Positions 1-9,177 of a stretch of 64,000 nt of DNA are shown here, piece by piece. The translations under genes were made by a program, and so were the position numbers. Within the stretch, counting starts at the first letter, position 1, and every line of letters begins with the position of its first letter. Below the pieces are notes generated by a model. That model was not told the origin of the DNA, made no database searches, and was given only the letters and a program-made list of their open reading frames with translations. This DNA is from Chondrus crispus (taxonomy: Eukaryota > Rhodophyta > Florideophyceae > Gigartinales > Gigartinaceae). The stretch covers positions 271,595-335,594 of the forward strand of contig NW_005179101.1 of the NCBI RefSeq assembly GCF_000350225.1, given 5' to 3'.

Positions 1-1055
1 ACTCAATTGGATTGTCTTCGTTTGTTTAGGTTCGAGAAAGATGATCTTTACAAAATTGTCGACTGTGTAGGATGGCCATTGTCTATACGTACAACTAAAC
101 GGAACAGATACGCTTGTGACCCAGTGCTCGTGACGTGTATTATCATGCGACGCATTAGCAGCCCAGCGAGATGGTCAGATATGGAAGTGATGTTCGGAAG
201 ACATGCGTCGCAATTGTCCGAAATCTTTTGGGAAGGATTGGAGAAGTTTCTGTCCCTCAGGAAAGCACTACTCACAGACCATATACCTCAATATTTCTTA
301 AAAGAGAACGCAGTGCGATATGCTAACGCCATACACTCAAAAAGCGACGCACTTACAAATTGCGTGGGCTTCATAGATGGAACAGTGATTGCAGTTGCGC
401 GGCCTGGTGACGCGGAGGCGCAAAACGTGGCGTATAATGGCCATAAGCGTAAACACGCATTGAAATATCAGGCTGTAACAACACCGGATGGACTCATACT
501 ACACGCTCATGGACCGCTAGAAGGTCGGAGACACGACTGGACGCTGTATGTTCAGAGTGGGTTGGAGGAAATTTAGAAGACATAATGCAGGTCCGTGGAA
601 TTCAGTACTGTCTCTACGGGGACTCAGGATATAGCCTCCGACCATTTCTAGAAGTTCCTTATCAGGGTTCGAATCTGACGCCTGCGCAAAGGGCATTGAA
701 CGTGGCGATGTCGAGAGTGAGAGTTACTGTAGAATGGGCTTTCAAGGAGGTGAAGCTTTATTGGAAAACGGTGGACTTCAAGAGGAAAATGCGCATTGCC
801 GAATCACCGGTTGGAGCGCTTTACTTGGCCGCCATGCTGCTGACTAATAGGCGAAACTGTATCTACCCCAACACTATCTCACAGTACTTTCGACGAGTAC
901 CTCAACAAAGGTGTGCCTCACTCTGCGGGCCCGTAGGGCGAGGAGCAAAACTTCGCCCACAGCCCGGAGGGATCGCAGGGCTGGAAGGGCCCACAGCCCC
1001 GCAGGGCCGCCAGAGCCACTTTGGAACCGCAAAGGCCTGTCGTGCCTCCTCATAG
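1..1055 (+). pseudogene. PIF/Harbinger-type transposase, one frameshift, 5' end outside window
   Basis: The frame is already open at base 1, so the gene starts before the window. It encodes a DDE-superfamily (DDE_Tnp_4-like) transposase that would cut and paste a PIF/Harbinger element. Visible catalytic blocks are GFIDGT (first Asp, about 370-390), the GRRHDW block (about 523-540), YGDSGY (second Asp, about 612-630) and VEWAFKE (Glu, about 730-750). Reading shifts from frame 1 to frame 3 at about 565-575: frame 1 ends at the TAG at 574-576, while frame 3 continues the family sequence (NLEDIMQVRG) up to 1055. One single-base indel, or less likely a very small intron, explains this. The last about 50 residues after TISQYF have low-complexity Pro/Arg character. 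The partner Myb/SANT-like gene lies tail to tail downstream. Family assignment is firm; activity is unlikely. Confidence 0.85.
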
Positions 1056-1100
1056 TCTCACACCACGTAAAATGACCCTTTCCTGAGCGCCCCCACGGCC

Positions 1101-1973
1101 CTATTTCTTTCCCGCGAACGCCTCCATCATGAGACGGAACTTCTCCAACTCAAGCTTATCATGCGCAACACGCTCTTCGCGTCTCATTTCGTGCTCTTCC
1201 GCACGCTCCAAGCGTTCTATTTCCATTCTCTCGCGGTCCAAAGCCAAGCGTTCACGCTCTACAGCTACGCGCGCCATATCAGACTCTTTCAACGACTCTC
1301 CAAGGCCAGACAGGCCACTGTCTCCTTCGGCATCCAGTCTTCTGCGCTTTTCCTTGCCTTTTCATCCCGTGAATCCCACCTCCCCACTGTCACCGTTGTC
1401 ATCACCGCTACCGCTCGCACTTCCAGATCGTTTGCGAGCTAAAGATTTCGCTACAAGAGCGCGGCCGACTTGCTCCTTTCGCTCCTCTTTCTCCTCCCGA
1501 GCCACTCTTCTCTCATCCCTGTTCTTCTGTAAGTCCTTCTGTGCCTCGAGCATTGCTCCAAGAAGCTCATCCATCTCTCCTACATCTCCGCCGATACCCG
1601 ACATTCGCCTCTCCCAGTTGTCCTTGCGACGAAAGGAGTTCATGAGCTTCTTGAATCGATCCTGCAGACGCTTGCATGTTACCTTCGCGGTCAGATTCGG
1701 ATTCTGATTCGCGCGCTCTGCAGCTTGGGCAAAGCTCATCTGCACCTCCCCATATTTCGCAATATGGGCTTGTGCAACGCAGGCCTCTCTGACGATGATG
1801 AGGTCATCGCCAGACGTAAAAGTAGGTCTGCGTCCAGCTTTGCCTTTAGTAGCGTGGATGACTTCTGCGGAATGGAGCTGACTTCCAACAGAGGGTGTAG
1901 GTGGAGAATCGCGAGACGGAGACGAGTTAGAGTTGTCATCAGGGATGGGCGACAGCGGGTTAACTTGCGCCAT
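1101..1973 (-). pseudogene. Myb/SANT-like DNA-binding partner protein of the PIF element, split by in-frame TGA
   Basis: PIF/Harbinger elements usually encode a second protein with a Myb/SANT-like domain that helps the transposase bind the ends. This ORF starts at an ATG (1971-1973), has a Ser/Pro-rich N-terminus, then a Myb/SANT-like region with conserved Trp and basic residues (VREACVAQAHI to RKDNWERRMSGIG, about residues 55-125), then a long Arg/Glu coiled coil. A TGA at 1362-1364 interrupts it; the same frame continues to 1101 as KESDMARVAVERERL and an acidic/basic coiled coil ending FAGKK, so the stop is probably a point mutation. Total length would be about 290 codons. It converges on the transposase with 45 bp between stops, as expected for this superfamily. 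The link to the transposase is inferred from position and domain type. Confidence 0.7.
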
Positions 1974-2044
1974 AAGGAGAGGGATAGGAAAAGGAAGAGG
2001 AAGAGGGATAAGAAAAGGAAGAGGGATAGGAAAAAGAAGCGGGT
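1974..2044. repeat. Purine-rich low-complexity tract
   Basis: A run of A/G-only hexamers of the aggaag/gggata type directly upstream of the Myb/SANT-like ORF start. It gives spurious Lys/Arg and Phe/Leu ORFs on the two strands. Confidence 0.8.
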
Positions 2045-2293
2045 ATGTGAGAGTGGTGTGAGTGCTTCTTTGTTTGTCGTATAGTTTAGACGTGGTGCAG
2101 TAGGCGTTGCTGTGTGCTCCATTGGCGCCAATTCATATCCACATGTGCCTTCTGTGCGGGCGATGAGTTACAGAAACGATTTCACTATTTGATCACATTT
2201 CACAATCAGTATACACATGCAGCAACAGAATATCCGCAACGTGTAATACTTGTCATGTTCTATTTCTGAAAAGCTTAATTACAATTACAATAT

Positions 2294-2322
2294 TAGCGAA
2301 ATCCAGGTGCGTAAACCCTCTA
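2294..2322 (+). repeat. 29-bp repeat, copy 1, with a splice-donor-like core
   Basis: Identical over 29 bp to 7843-7871. It contains CCAG followed by GTGCGTAA, which looks like an exon end and 5' splice donor. Here it lies about 280 bp upstream of the ATG of the next gene, and an acceptor-like CTGGACTTCAG occurs near 2453-2463, so a 5'-UTR intron is possible. Confidence 0.6.
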
Positions 2323-2599
2323 TTAGTTCCGGTTGCCCTTATGAGCTACTTTGGATAGGGCCTAAAAAGGGCTATAATCCTCTTTTTTTGTTCATTTTCG
2401 CTCTAAATTCGTCACCGCGATGCCCGCGGTTCTGTCCTTCGCCTCCCAATTGCTGGACTTCAGCATTCCACCGTCCGTACTCGCTCCTACGCGATTTCGG
2501 AGCGGTTTGGAAGACTAGTTGATTCCCGTGCAAGCCCAACCCATCACCGGGCGGTTGCCGCCTCTCAGTCCGTACATTGACCTCGGCATCGCGACAGCG

Positions 2600-4483
2600 A
2601 TGACGAAATCTGCTACGGGTCGAAAGCCGGGGAAGAGTGAGTCCGGCCCGCGCAAGGGGGTTACCCCCTCTATTCGCAAGAAAAGCACGTCGACAAAAGC
2701 AAAAAAGAAACGAAAATCCAAACCTACCAAACCTGCTAAACCACGCAAGAAATCGAATTCATCGGCAACAGCGGCCAAACAACCACGAGTCAAGAAGAAA
2801 TCCCCAGATAGTCGGGCTGCTGGCAAAGTTGCGCCCGCAGTACGGCGATCCCCCACAACGATAAATTCATTAAGTACGGCTGCAGCAGCGGGCAAGCAAC
2901 AACAAGCGCAACCCAAGAAAAGAACTACCGCTAATCAGACTGCTAACAAAACCACGCCTGTGGCACGGCGATCTGCCACAACCACAAACTCATTGAGCAC
3001 GGCTGAAGCAGCGGGCAAGCAACAACAAACGCAACCCAAGAAAAGAACTATAGCTAATCAGATTGTCTTGCCACGGATTGCCGTGGCACGGCAATCCGCT
3101 ACAAGCACAAATTCGCAACAACGCGGCAATGGACGACTGTCCATCGAAAGTAATCGCACGGCTTCAACAGCAACGGGAAACGTGCTTTCTGCGAGCAATC
3201 ATGTACGGAAAAAGTCGAGATCCGCTGCCGACTTTCCCAATAACTTGTCCAGACGAAATAGGCAGAACATAGCAACAGACAACGGCGCAGGCGGAAGAAG
3301 AATTATCGCGCCCCAGAGTGTGGCTCTCGCGGACGCCCCACAGAGAGGTGAAATGCATCCAAGCGGGCGACCAGTGACAAGGGCGGACGAACGGACGATC
3401 ATACACGGATCTGAACGGAACTGCGAAGGGCTCTCCTGGCGGTGGCTCAGAATTCGCGAATGTGCCCCTTCAAGGCCTCCTAGTAGTCCACATGCAGTAA
3501 TGAGGAATCCGAGGTGCAGCAGATTAGTTTTCCCTTCATCGGACACAGATTCGTATGACTCTGATGCACCTTTGATGAGTACGCGTGGGCCCACCCAAAG
3601 GCGTCAAGTGACACTCGGAAACATCTCGCTCTCCGAAAGACAGAACAACGGGGTGAGGCAGGCGACAGAACAACGCCTGCAGCATGCGGATGCTCGCTTC
3701 CCTAACCGGTCTCGGTCTGCCTCAGTCGTAGGCCTGGCATGCGGATCAGCAGAGGACCGGGCGTCTTCCAGACCACTCGAAAGACCTACAACCCTTTCGG
3801 CTGACCCCAGCGCAGTGGTGCGTGTGCGATCGATGCAATCAAATTTCATGTCCTCTTCAAGAAAAGGGCTGGACGAAGCTCTGTTACGCCGCACACGCAA
3901 TGTGCGAACACCGCAGGCCATTTGTGCAGAGGTTATTGACGTAGATGCGGTCTCCTCGGAAACGCCCGCAGCGGATGAAGTCGTTCTGATATCTGATTCA
4001 GATTCCGACGATGTGCGCCCCTGCACACCTACGACCGCGAGACGTCCAAAACGTTCCCGTCGTTGTCAGGGGAAGCCCCCACCTAGGACTGGGAATGGAG
4101 AGACTGGATTCGATGATGTCGCGATCATATCGCACGTCGTCCGAGGAGCAGGTGTACCGCTCACGGAAAGCAGCGACGGGAAAATGGAACCCGAAGGCGA
4201 GGATGCGGAAGGCAGCGAAGGCCATGAATTGTCTGTTGTGGCTACAAGGCGTGGAGTTCAAGCGCTTGTAGACCTCCCTCATATGAGGTTCCAATGCGGA
4301 AAGGTGCCCTTCGTACGTGGAAAGAAAAAAAATACCTGCCCGTTGTGTTACTGCTTCGTTTGTGATATAGAAGCCACAAAATGTGAAAGCTGGGTCCGTC
4401 ACAGCGCAGCCACAGATAAGAGTGTTTCCTGGATACGGAAGCGACATTCGAAAAGAGAAAAACGGGCGAGGGCTAAGTCGTAG
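2600..4483 (+). CDS. Basic nuclear protein with SUMO-interaction-like motifs and C-terminal Cys-rich motif
   Basis: The frame is open from 2519, but the first ATG is at 2600, giving 627 residues. The N-terminal third is Lys/Arg/Ser-rich with two to three tandem repeats of about 50 residues (RRSxTTxNSLSTAxAAGKQQQ, around 2840-3110), consistent with a disordered DNA- or chromatin-binding tail. Around residues 443-470 are EVIDVDAV and VVLISDSDSDD, hydrophobic cores followed by acidic Ser residues, the usual form of a SUMO-interaction motif. Near the C-terminus (about residues 561-605) is a Cys cluster, FQCGKVPF then CPLCYCFVCD and CESW. I recall this arrangement from plant nuclear proteins including SNF2-type helicases with a YCYVCD motif; here it stands without a helicase. 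No intron is needed. Function is unknown; a role in SUMO-linked chromatin regulation is inference only. Confidence 0.75.
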   Translation: MTKSATGRKPGKSESGPRKGVTPSIRKKSTSTKAKKKRKSKPTKPAKPRKKSNSSATAAKQPRVKKKSPDSRAAGKVAPAVRRSPTTINSLSTAAAAGKQQQAQPKKRTTANQTANKTTPVARRSATTTNSLSTAEAAGKQQQTQPKKRTIANQIVLPRIAVARQSATSTNSQQRGNGRLSIESNRTASTATGNVLSASNHVRKKSRSAADFPNNLSRRNRQNIATDNGAGGRRIIAPQSVALADAPQRGEMHPSGRPVTRADERTIIHGSERNCEGLSWRWLRIRECAPSRPPSSPHAVMRNPRCSRLVFPSSDTDSYDSDAPLMSTRGPTQRRQVTLGNISLSERQNNGVRQATEQRLQHADARFPNRSRSASVVGLACGSAEDRASSRPLERPTTLSADPSAVVRVRSMQSNFMSSSRKGLDEALLRRTRNVRTPQAICAEVIDVDAVSSETPAADEVVLISDSDSDDVRPCTPTTARRPKRSRRCQGKPPPRTGNGETGFDDVAIISHVVRGAGVPLTESSDGKMEPEGEDAEGSEGHELSVVATRRGVQALVDLPHMRFQCGKVPFVRGKKKNTCPLCYCFVCDIEATKCESWVRHSAATDKSVSWIRKRHSKREKRARAKS

Positions 4484-4542
4484 CCGAAGGAATATCGTCA
4501 GGATGCAACGCAGGTTTCATTTAGGCAAGCATAAGCAATGTG

Positions 4543-4617
4543 CGATTTGGAATATATATCTTTGTTCTAAATGATGCATTCGATTTGGAATATATATCTT
4601 TGTTCTAAATGATGCAC
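4543..4617. repeat. 38-bp tandem duplication
   Basis: Two almost identical 38-bp units beginning cgatttggaatatatatctt lie head to tail just after the stop of the upstream gene, probably in its 3' UTR. The rest of 4618-5011 shows no gene. Confidence 0.9.
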
Positions 4618-5011
4618 TGATGGCGGACTAGTCGAGACGCCATCGATTTTGGTGAACATACTATGATGCGATCCTCATTGGCCACTGGAGGCGAGCTCTT
4701 TCATGAATGGCAGGCCTTTTTTGCAAACGTTGGGAGCTGCAACTCGATCAACATGTATCAGTGAATAGCACGAATACTCGAAATGTCAGACTTCTAGTCC
4801 GTGGGTTGGGAGTTGCACATGGAAATAAAGCCGCAGCACTTATCACTACCCCGCTCGAAACCAGTCATTGGATCGATTGATGGAAATCATTTGCAACTAA
4901 CTCTGTGCCTTACGATACTTATGTGATCTGAGCGAAGCTCAAAAACTTACGGTTGCTGTTGTCTGGCTGTACGCTCTCTGGGAGCACAGTACTGTAGTTG
5001 GAGAAACTCCG

Positions 5012-6661
5012 TCATTCTGCATGGGCGACATCATATGAAATCTCGGTGTACGTGAGCAGCTTGATGAAGTGTCCCAGGACTGTGGCTACTGCCAGAAATG
5101 CAGCGCACCCTACGATTCCTGCCATGGCCGCTAACTGTAGTGGAAGTGGGAGAAATTTGATACCAGTTAAACCTAGCGCGGCAAATAGGAGCGCGGAACA
5201 CAAGAATGTGGCGAACCCAATACCTGCTCCAACGAACGCTGCTACTCGGCCTGTTCGAAGATTCTGCAACGCCGGCCGACATGATTCACAATGCTTCGTG
5301 TGGTAAGCATATCTGTCGTTGATTTCCTCTCTCGATTGTCGAACAATTGGCGCCTCGGATGAAATTTGTTTCCGGTGCGGGATACTGTGGCAGTTGTGGT
5401 CAAGCCACCGCCGAAATTCTACTACCAGGGAATCCCAGGTGCCCGATGCAAGCGTATACTCCTTCTTCCACGCGCTGCCGTACCCATCGCGAATGCAATT
5501 CTGCGTATGCGCCTCTTGCCATTGCAACAGGGGTGAATCCCCGTCAAGGATCAAGTTTGAGATCGTATGTTCATACCAGCGTGGAGTAATTCGCTTCACG
5601 AGCTTCTGAATACGCGGCATGTCGATGTTACAATTGACAGCGAACAAAGCGGAACGGTTGTAGTCGATGGGGACAGCATACGTCAACAGGGAATAAGGTG
5701 CGGCTTTGCCAACAGGTGAATTAAGCCGATAAGCAACACTGGTCGGGGCTTCAAACGTAACACTGAGTCGATGTGACGGTGAATCACCGATGCGAATTCC
5801 GGCTCTGAAAAAGCCGCGGGCGTCGTCTTTCTCAAGGATTTCTAGATTTCCAATACGTGGCACGGTGTTTCTATTACCCTGACCAGTTCCATGATGAGAC
5901 CACTGTACATGTGCGGGGTCTGCGAGGTTTTCAAGGAGTGTGCCAAAGTTAAAGGGAAAGACACGGTATGAGTTCCGGAAAGTCGTGACGCGATCACCAA
6001 GATCCAAAAGGTTCTTCGGCACTGGGATTTTGCTAACATCTGCTTCAGCACGGTCACCCAACCACACGAAGATGAGACCGGCGATGGAAACATGTGTCGC
6101 ATACAAACCGCCGACGTCTGCCGCTGCTGGGATGCGTTTCTGCAAGTCCACTACTGGAATGTCAACGCAGCGACCAGTGCAATCAAAGCGCCAGCCGTGG
6201 TAGCCGCATTCCAGAATCGTCTCCATGCTGCCGTCGGGACGTGATCGTTCATAGAGTCGACCCTCTGACAATGGGGCGGCACGGTGAGGACAGACATCGT
6301 CCATGACGACGTAATTACCTGTCACCGTATCGCGAAACAGGACGTAGTGGCGATTCCAGATGGTGACGGGGATGGGCTTTGAATGTGGGACGTCTTCTGC
6401 CCATGCCATTGGGTACCAGTTGTCAAGCCATGCGAAAGGAGGGCGAGAGGAGGGCTGAGATTTGGGCGCGGTGCTTGCTTTGGGGCCTAGTTTCTGAGAC
6501 TGCACAGGCTGAGATGGGGAGGTCGGGGATGATTGTTGAGCTTCCATGGATGCGCGGCGTCGGCTATAATGCGAAACATGATGTCGGAGCACGATCGCTT
6601 TTGACGCAGAGAAGCTGGTGTGGCTTGACCATCTCACTGGAATTGGAGAAACGAAGGCCAT
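5012..6661 (-). CDS. Chloroplast Rieske non-heme oxygenase, pheophorbide a oxygenase-like
   Basis: The single-exon, 549-aa ORF starts at an ATG at 6659-6661. Residues 1-60 are Ser/Arg/Gln-rich with few acids, like a plastid transit peptide. A Rieske [2Fe-2S] motif is complete: CPH at 124-126 and CGYH at 152-155. The mononuclear iron site of the family is visible as ENLADPAHVQWSHH (Asp248, His251, His256). The C-terminal region has HCESC (457-461), matching the conserved CxxC of the PAO/TIC55/PTC52 group, followed by two hydrophobic helices (about 472-500 and 505-533) for membrane anchoring. Family members oxygenate chlorophyll breakdown products or chlorophyllide, or act in protein import (TIC55); the sequence alone does not say which. 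The nearest genes are unrelated. This is the clearest evidence that the host is photosynthetic. Confidence 0.9.
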   Translation of the reverse strand: MAFVSPIPVRWSSHTSFSASKAIVLRHHVSHYSRRRASMEAQQSSPTSPSQPVQSQKLGPKASTAPKSQPSSRPPFAWLDNWYPMAWAEDVPHSKPIPVTIWNRHYVLFRDTVTGNYVVMDDVCPHRAAPLSEGRLYERSRPDGSMETILECGYHGWRFDCTGRCVDIPVVDLQKRIPAAADVGGLYATHVSIAGLIFVWLGDRAEADVSKIPVPKNLLDLGDRVTTFRNSYRVFPFNFGTLLENLADPAHVQWSHHGTGQGNRNTVPRIGNLEILEKDDARGFFRAGIRIGDSPSHRLSVTFEAPTSVAYRLNSPVGKAAPYSLLTYAVPIDYNRSALFAVNCNIDMPRIQKLVKRITPRWYEHTISNLILDGDSPLLQWQEAHTQNCIRDGYGSAWKKEYTLASGTWDSLVVEFRRWLDHNCHSIPHRKQISSEAPIVRQSREEINDRYAYHTKHCESCRPALQNLRTGRVAAFVGAGIGFATFLCSALLFAALGLTGIKFLPLPLQLAAMAGIVGCAAFLAVATVLGHFIKLLTYTEISYDVAHAE

Positions 6662-6986
6662 CTTTCAGATGAGAGGAAGCGGAGAGCAACTTATCGTCGC
6701 CACCTCACCACAGGCTTGTTTGCCACGAACTTGTGCTTCGTATGTTTGAGACGAAGAAGATAGTAACTTTAAGGGTTGTCTCCTGGCCACGAGTGCAGAC
6801 ACGCTCCGAGTGCGGATATGAGCCCCGAGGCTTGCCGAGGGCATCATAAAGGGTGTTGAAAAGTAGAAGACCATACAAGTGTGGCATCAACATGTTACGG
6901 GAGCATTGTTGCTGCATGTGCAGTTTATTGACAAGGGAATGGTCTTTTGGCCACACACTTCTATATTTGATTGACCTTTATATGTA

Positions 6987-7685
6987 CAGGGGGGTACCCG
7001 ATTTAGTGCCTCTATATATAGTGTATGTCCCGGTTTAGTGCTACTCTAACGGCTCTACACCAAAAGGTATGATAAACAAGTGCCCCCCGGGCCCAGGACG
7101 CCATGGAATCTGTTTTAAAAGATATGTCGGGCCTATCTCTCCAGGCAAAAAATGCAAATGTGAGCAATGTTAATGACCAAAGGGATGCCGCTGATATTGC
7201 TACGTTAAATGAAAGTAATATTAATGGTTGGGTTATGGTAGAGGATTCAAGTGAAGTCAGAGAGGCCATGGAAACAGAAGCTCTAGAAGAGGTGGAGAGA
7301 ATTATGGAGGAAATGGATGGGTCTAGGTGTGTTTCATCTGGGCGAACTGAAGCAGAGCATACAGATACAGTGATGGAGGAGATTTCTAATGCTAATCAGG
7401 CTCGTTCTCTCTCTTTGATCGAAGCAGCGAATGAGTTCTCAAAATTAGAGGCGGCAGCGGTAGCTCTCTCGCTACCTGATGCGTCTTCACATTTGCGCAA
7501 GGCTAGACGCATCATATTTGAGGCTCTCAAGCCACAGAAGAAGCAGAAACAGACGACCTTGACGGGTTTCCTTAGTTAAATACTATATTCAGTCTTCTTG
7601 TTAAGTTACCGTTCTTGTGCCAAACCCGATTTAGTGCCTATTTTATCACGCTACACGGGGTAGCACTAAATAGGGTACCCCCCTG
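6987..7685. mobile_element. 699-bp pogo-like DNA transposon with TIRs and TA target site
   Basis: The ends are inverted repeats beginning CAGGGGGGTACCC and agreeing at 22 of the first 24 positions, flanked by TA on each side (6985-6986 and 7686-7687), the target duplication of Tc1/mariner/pogo elements. A subterminal motif close to CCCGATTTAGTGC occurs four times, two at each end, probably transposase-binding sites. The interior carries the 158-aa ORF at 7103-7579 and no DDE domain, so the element must be mobilised by a full-length relative. Confidence 0.8.
7103..7579 (+). CDS. 158-aa protein inside the pogo-like element, C-terminal PIP-box-like motif
   Basis: The ORF starts at an ATG and runs almost from one TIR to the other. 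The protein is acidic and helix-prone with no domain I recognise. It ends KKQKQTTLTGFLS, which contains Q-x-x-L-x-x-F-L, a PCNA-interacting (PIP) box preceded by basic residues. Pogo-type transposases are known to have a PCNA-binding C-terminus, so the ORF may be the C-terminal remnant of such a transposase kept as an open frame after internal deletion, or a separate accessory protein. Its intact reading frame in a 699-bp element is notable. Expression and PCNA binding are unproven. Confidence 0.55.
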   Translation: MESVLKDMSGLSLQAKNANVSNVNDQRDAADIATLNESNINGWVMVEDSSEVREAMETEALEEVERIMEEMDGSRCVSSGRTEAEHTDTVMEEISNANQARSLSLIEAANEFSKLEAAAVALSLPDASSHLRKARRIIFEALKPQKKQKQTTLTGFLS

Positions 7686-7779
7686 TATCTTTCTTTTTAC
7701 GGACTTCATCGATCTCCTTTTTGAGGTGCGACGAAGTCATCCTCACGAGGAGTATTAAGAATCTCATCGGGTGTGTCGG

Positions 7780-7871
7780 GGTAGTATAAAAGCAGCTCCC
7801 CTTTTCCTAGTAGAGGAAAAAGGAGGCAGCACACAGAGAGAATAGCGAAATCCAGGTGCGTAAACCCTCTA
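7780..7871 (+). promoter_or_regulatory. TATA box followed by a first-exon-like segment and 29-bp repeat copy 2
   Basis: GTATAAAAGC at about 7783-7792 is a good TATA box. About 55 bp later is the second copy of the 29-bp repeat (7843-7871) with CCAG then GTGCGTAA. The spacing fits a promoter, a short leader exon and a 5' splice donor, but no convincing gene follows downstream. Confidence 0.35.
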
Positions 7872-9177
7872 ATGTACTCAAGAGGTTCCCTACAGTATGC
7901 TCTTGTCCAAACGGCTCGCTGCTGTAACGAACTTCATGACAGATCGGTTTCAAGATTCAGTCGCATTTAATTAACATTTATCTCAATTATGCAGACTCTG
8001 CACCAAAGACACATTATTATCTTCAGTAGAGATAATGCGCAGACTCTGTCTGCATAGCAGAGGTAAATGTTGATTGCATCACAGATTATCGACGTTTGCC
8101 GTGGAAAAGGGAATATAGCTGGATTTAAACTTGATCTTTTGTGACGAACCGGTAACTTCGTCGGTCAAGAACAATCATGCAGTATTTGCTCTCCTCTCAA
8201 AATTTTTAACAGGCTGGTTCAGGACCCTCCAACATCTTCACCGAGGAGAACTCAGGAAAGCCGCGAAAGAGCCCATGCACTATTATGGAGGGGTAATCTC
8301 TCTTCTCAGAATCATAAGTCGGGGGACAACAAGTCGTTCACTGGCGCTGTCGAGGTATCGCCACTTTACCGTTACCGCTGTAGTGAAAAGATTGCAGCTG
8401 GGGTAGTTTGATAGAAAACATGGGTATAATTATCAAGAGATATGCGATACGGCTCTAAATAGGACCCCGTCAAATCGCCTCTCCCTTTCCTTTGAATACA
8501 AAAGACCCAGCGCTCTGCCAGTAGCCTCCTTCCAGTACAAAAGCATTGTAGAGCGCGGCCCCTTAGCCGCTAATTTGCGGACTACTGCAAATTGCGCAGC
8601 ACCTTGCACTTTCAGACAACTCCTTCAAAGTTGAGAAACACAGCGACCTGCCATATATATAAAGCCTTTGCGGAGAGGGCAAACGCCTTTATAGCTCCAA
8701 CTCAATGACTTCCATTCTCGGAAATGAAAAATTGCAACCCGAATTCGTTCCTAGCAGTTTGGATGCACACAATGATATCATCGAAAAGGACTCCACATGC
8801 ACACCAGTCATCCCACTTCCAGATTTGTGATCCTACATAAAAACTTGAATATACCCAATCGCGCCAGCATTCTCAGGAATAGCAAGTCGGAAACGCACCC
8901 AAGGCCTCTACAACCATGCCAGTGACATTTTGAGAGGGGCTCTCTTCTGTGACCAGCAAGGTTGATTTATTGAGGCGAAGCCGCACACGCAAGTTAAAGC
9001 GCGGAAGCGTCAACGACACTGAATGCGATTACCGAAATCATTTGCAGTAGCTCCATCCACACGCACAGACTTCCAGTTCCTGTCATCAGAGAATATTAAA
9101 GAAGTGAATTCATACATCTGAGAACGCGCCCCAAAAACCACCAATGTACAAACGGGGCGCACCTCACATGACCATTG
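7872..9177. other. No supported gene; decayed coding traces near 8.8-9.1 kb
   Basis: A 91-codon plus-strand ORF at 8131-8406 has no recognisable features. On the minus strand, 9117 down to 9010 reads as a 35-codon segment from an ATG (FTSLIFSDDRNWKSVRVDG), and two further frames down to about 8830 continue in protein-like fashion, which suggests an old pseudogene of unknown type. An imperfect hairpin is listed separately. Confidence 0.4.
7962..8081. repeat. Imperfect inverted repeat, about 120 bp
   Basis: Arms around 7962-8003 and 8035-8081 pair imperfectly (GCATTTAATTAACATTTA against the complement of TAAATGTTGATTGCATC), with GCAGACTCTG in the left arm echoed in the right. It could be a small foldback element or a structured RNA; no target duplication is clear. 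Confidence 0.45.

Noticed and set aside
1129-1707. Ser/Arg-rich plus-strand ORF of 192 codons
   Set aside because: It is the antisense shadow of the Myb/SANT-like ORF; the minus strand carries the recognisable domain.
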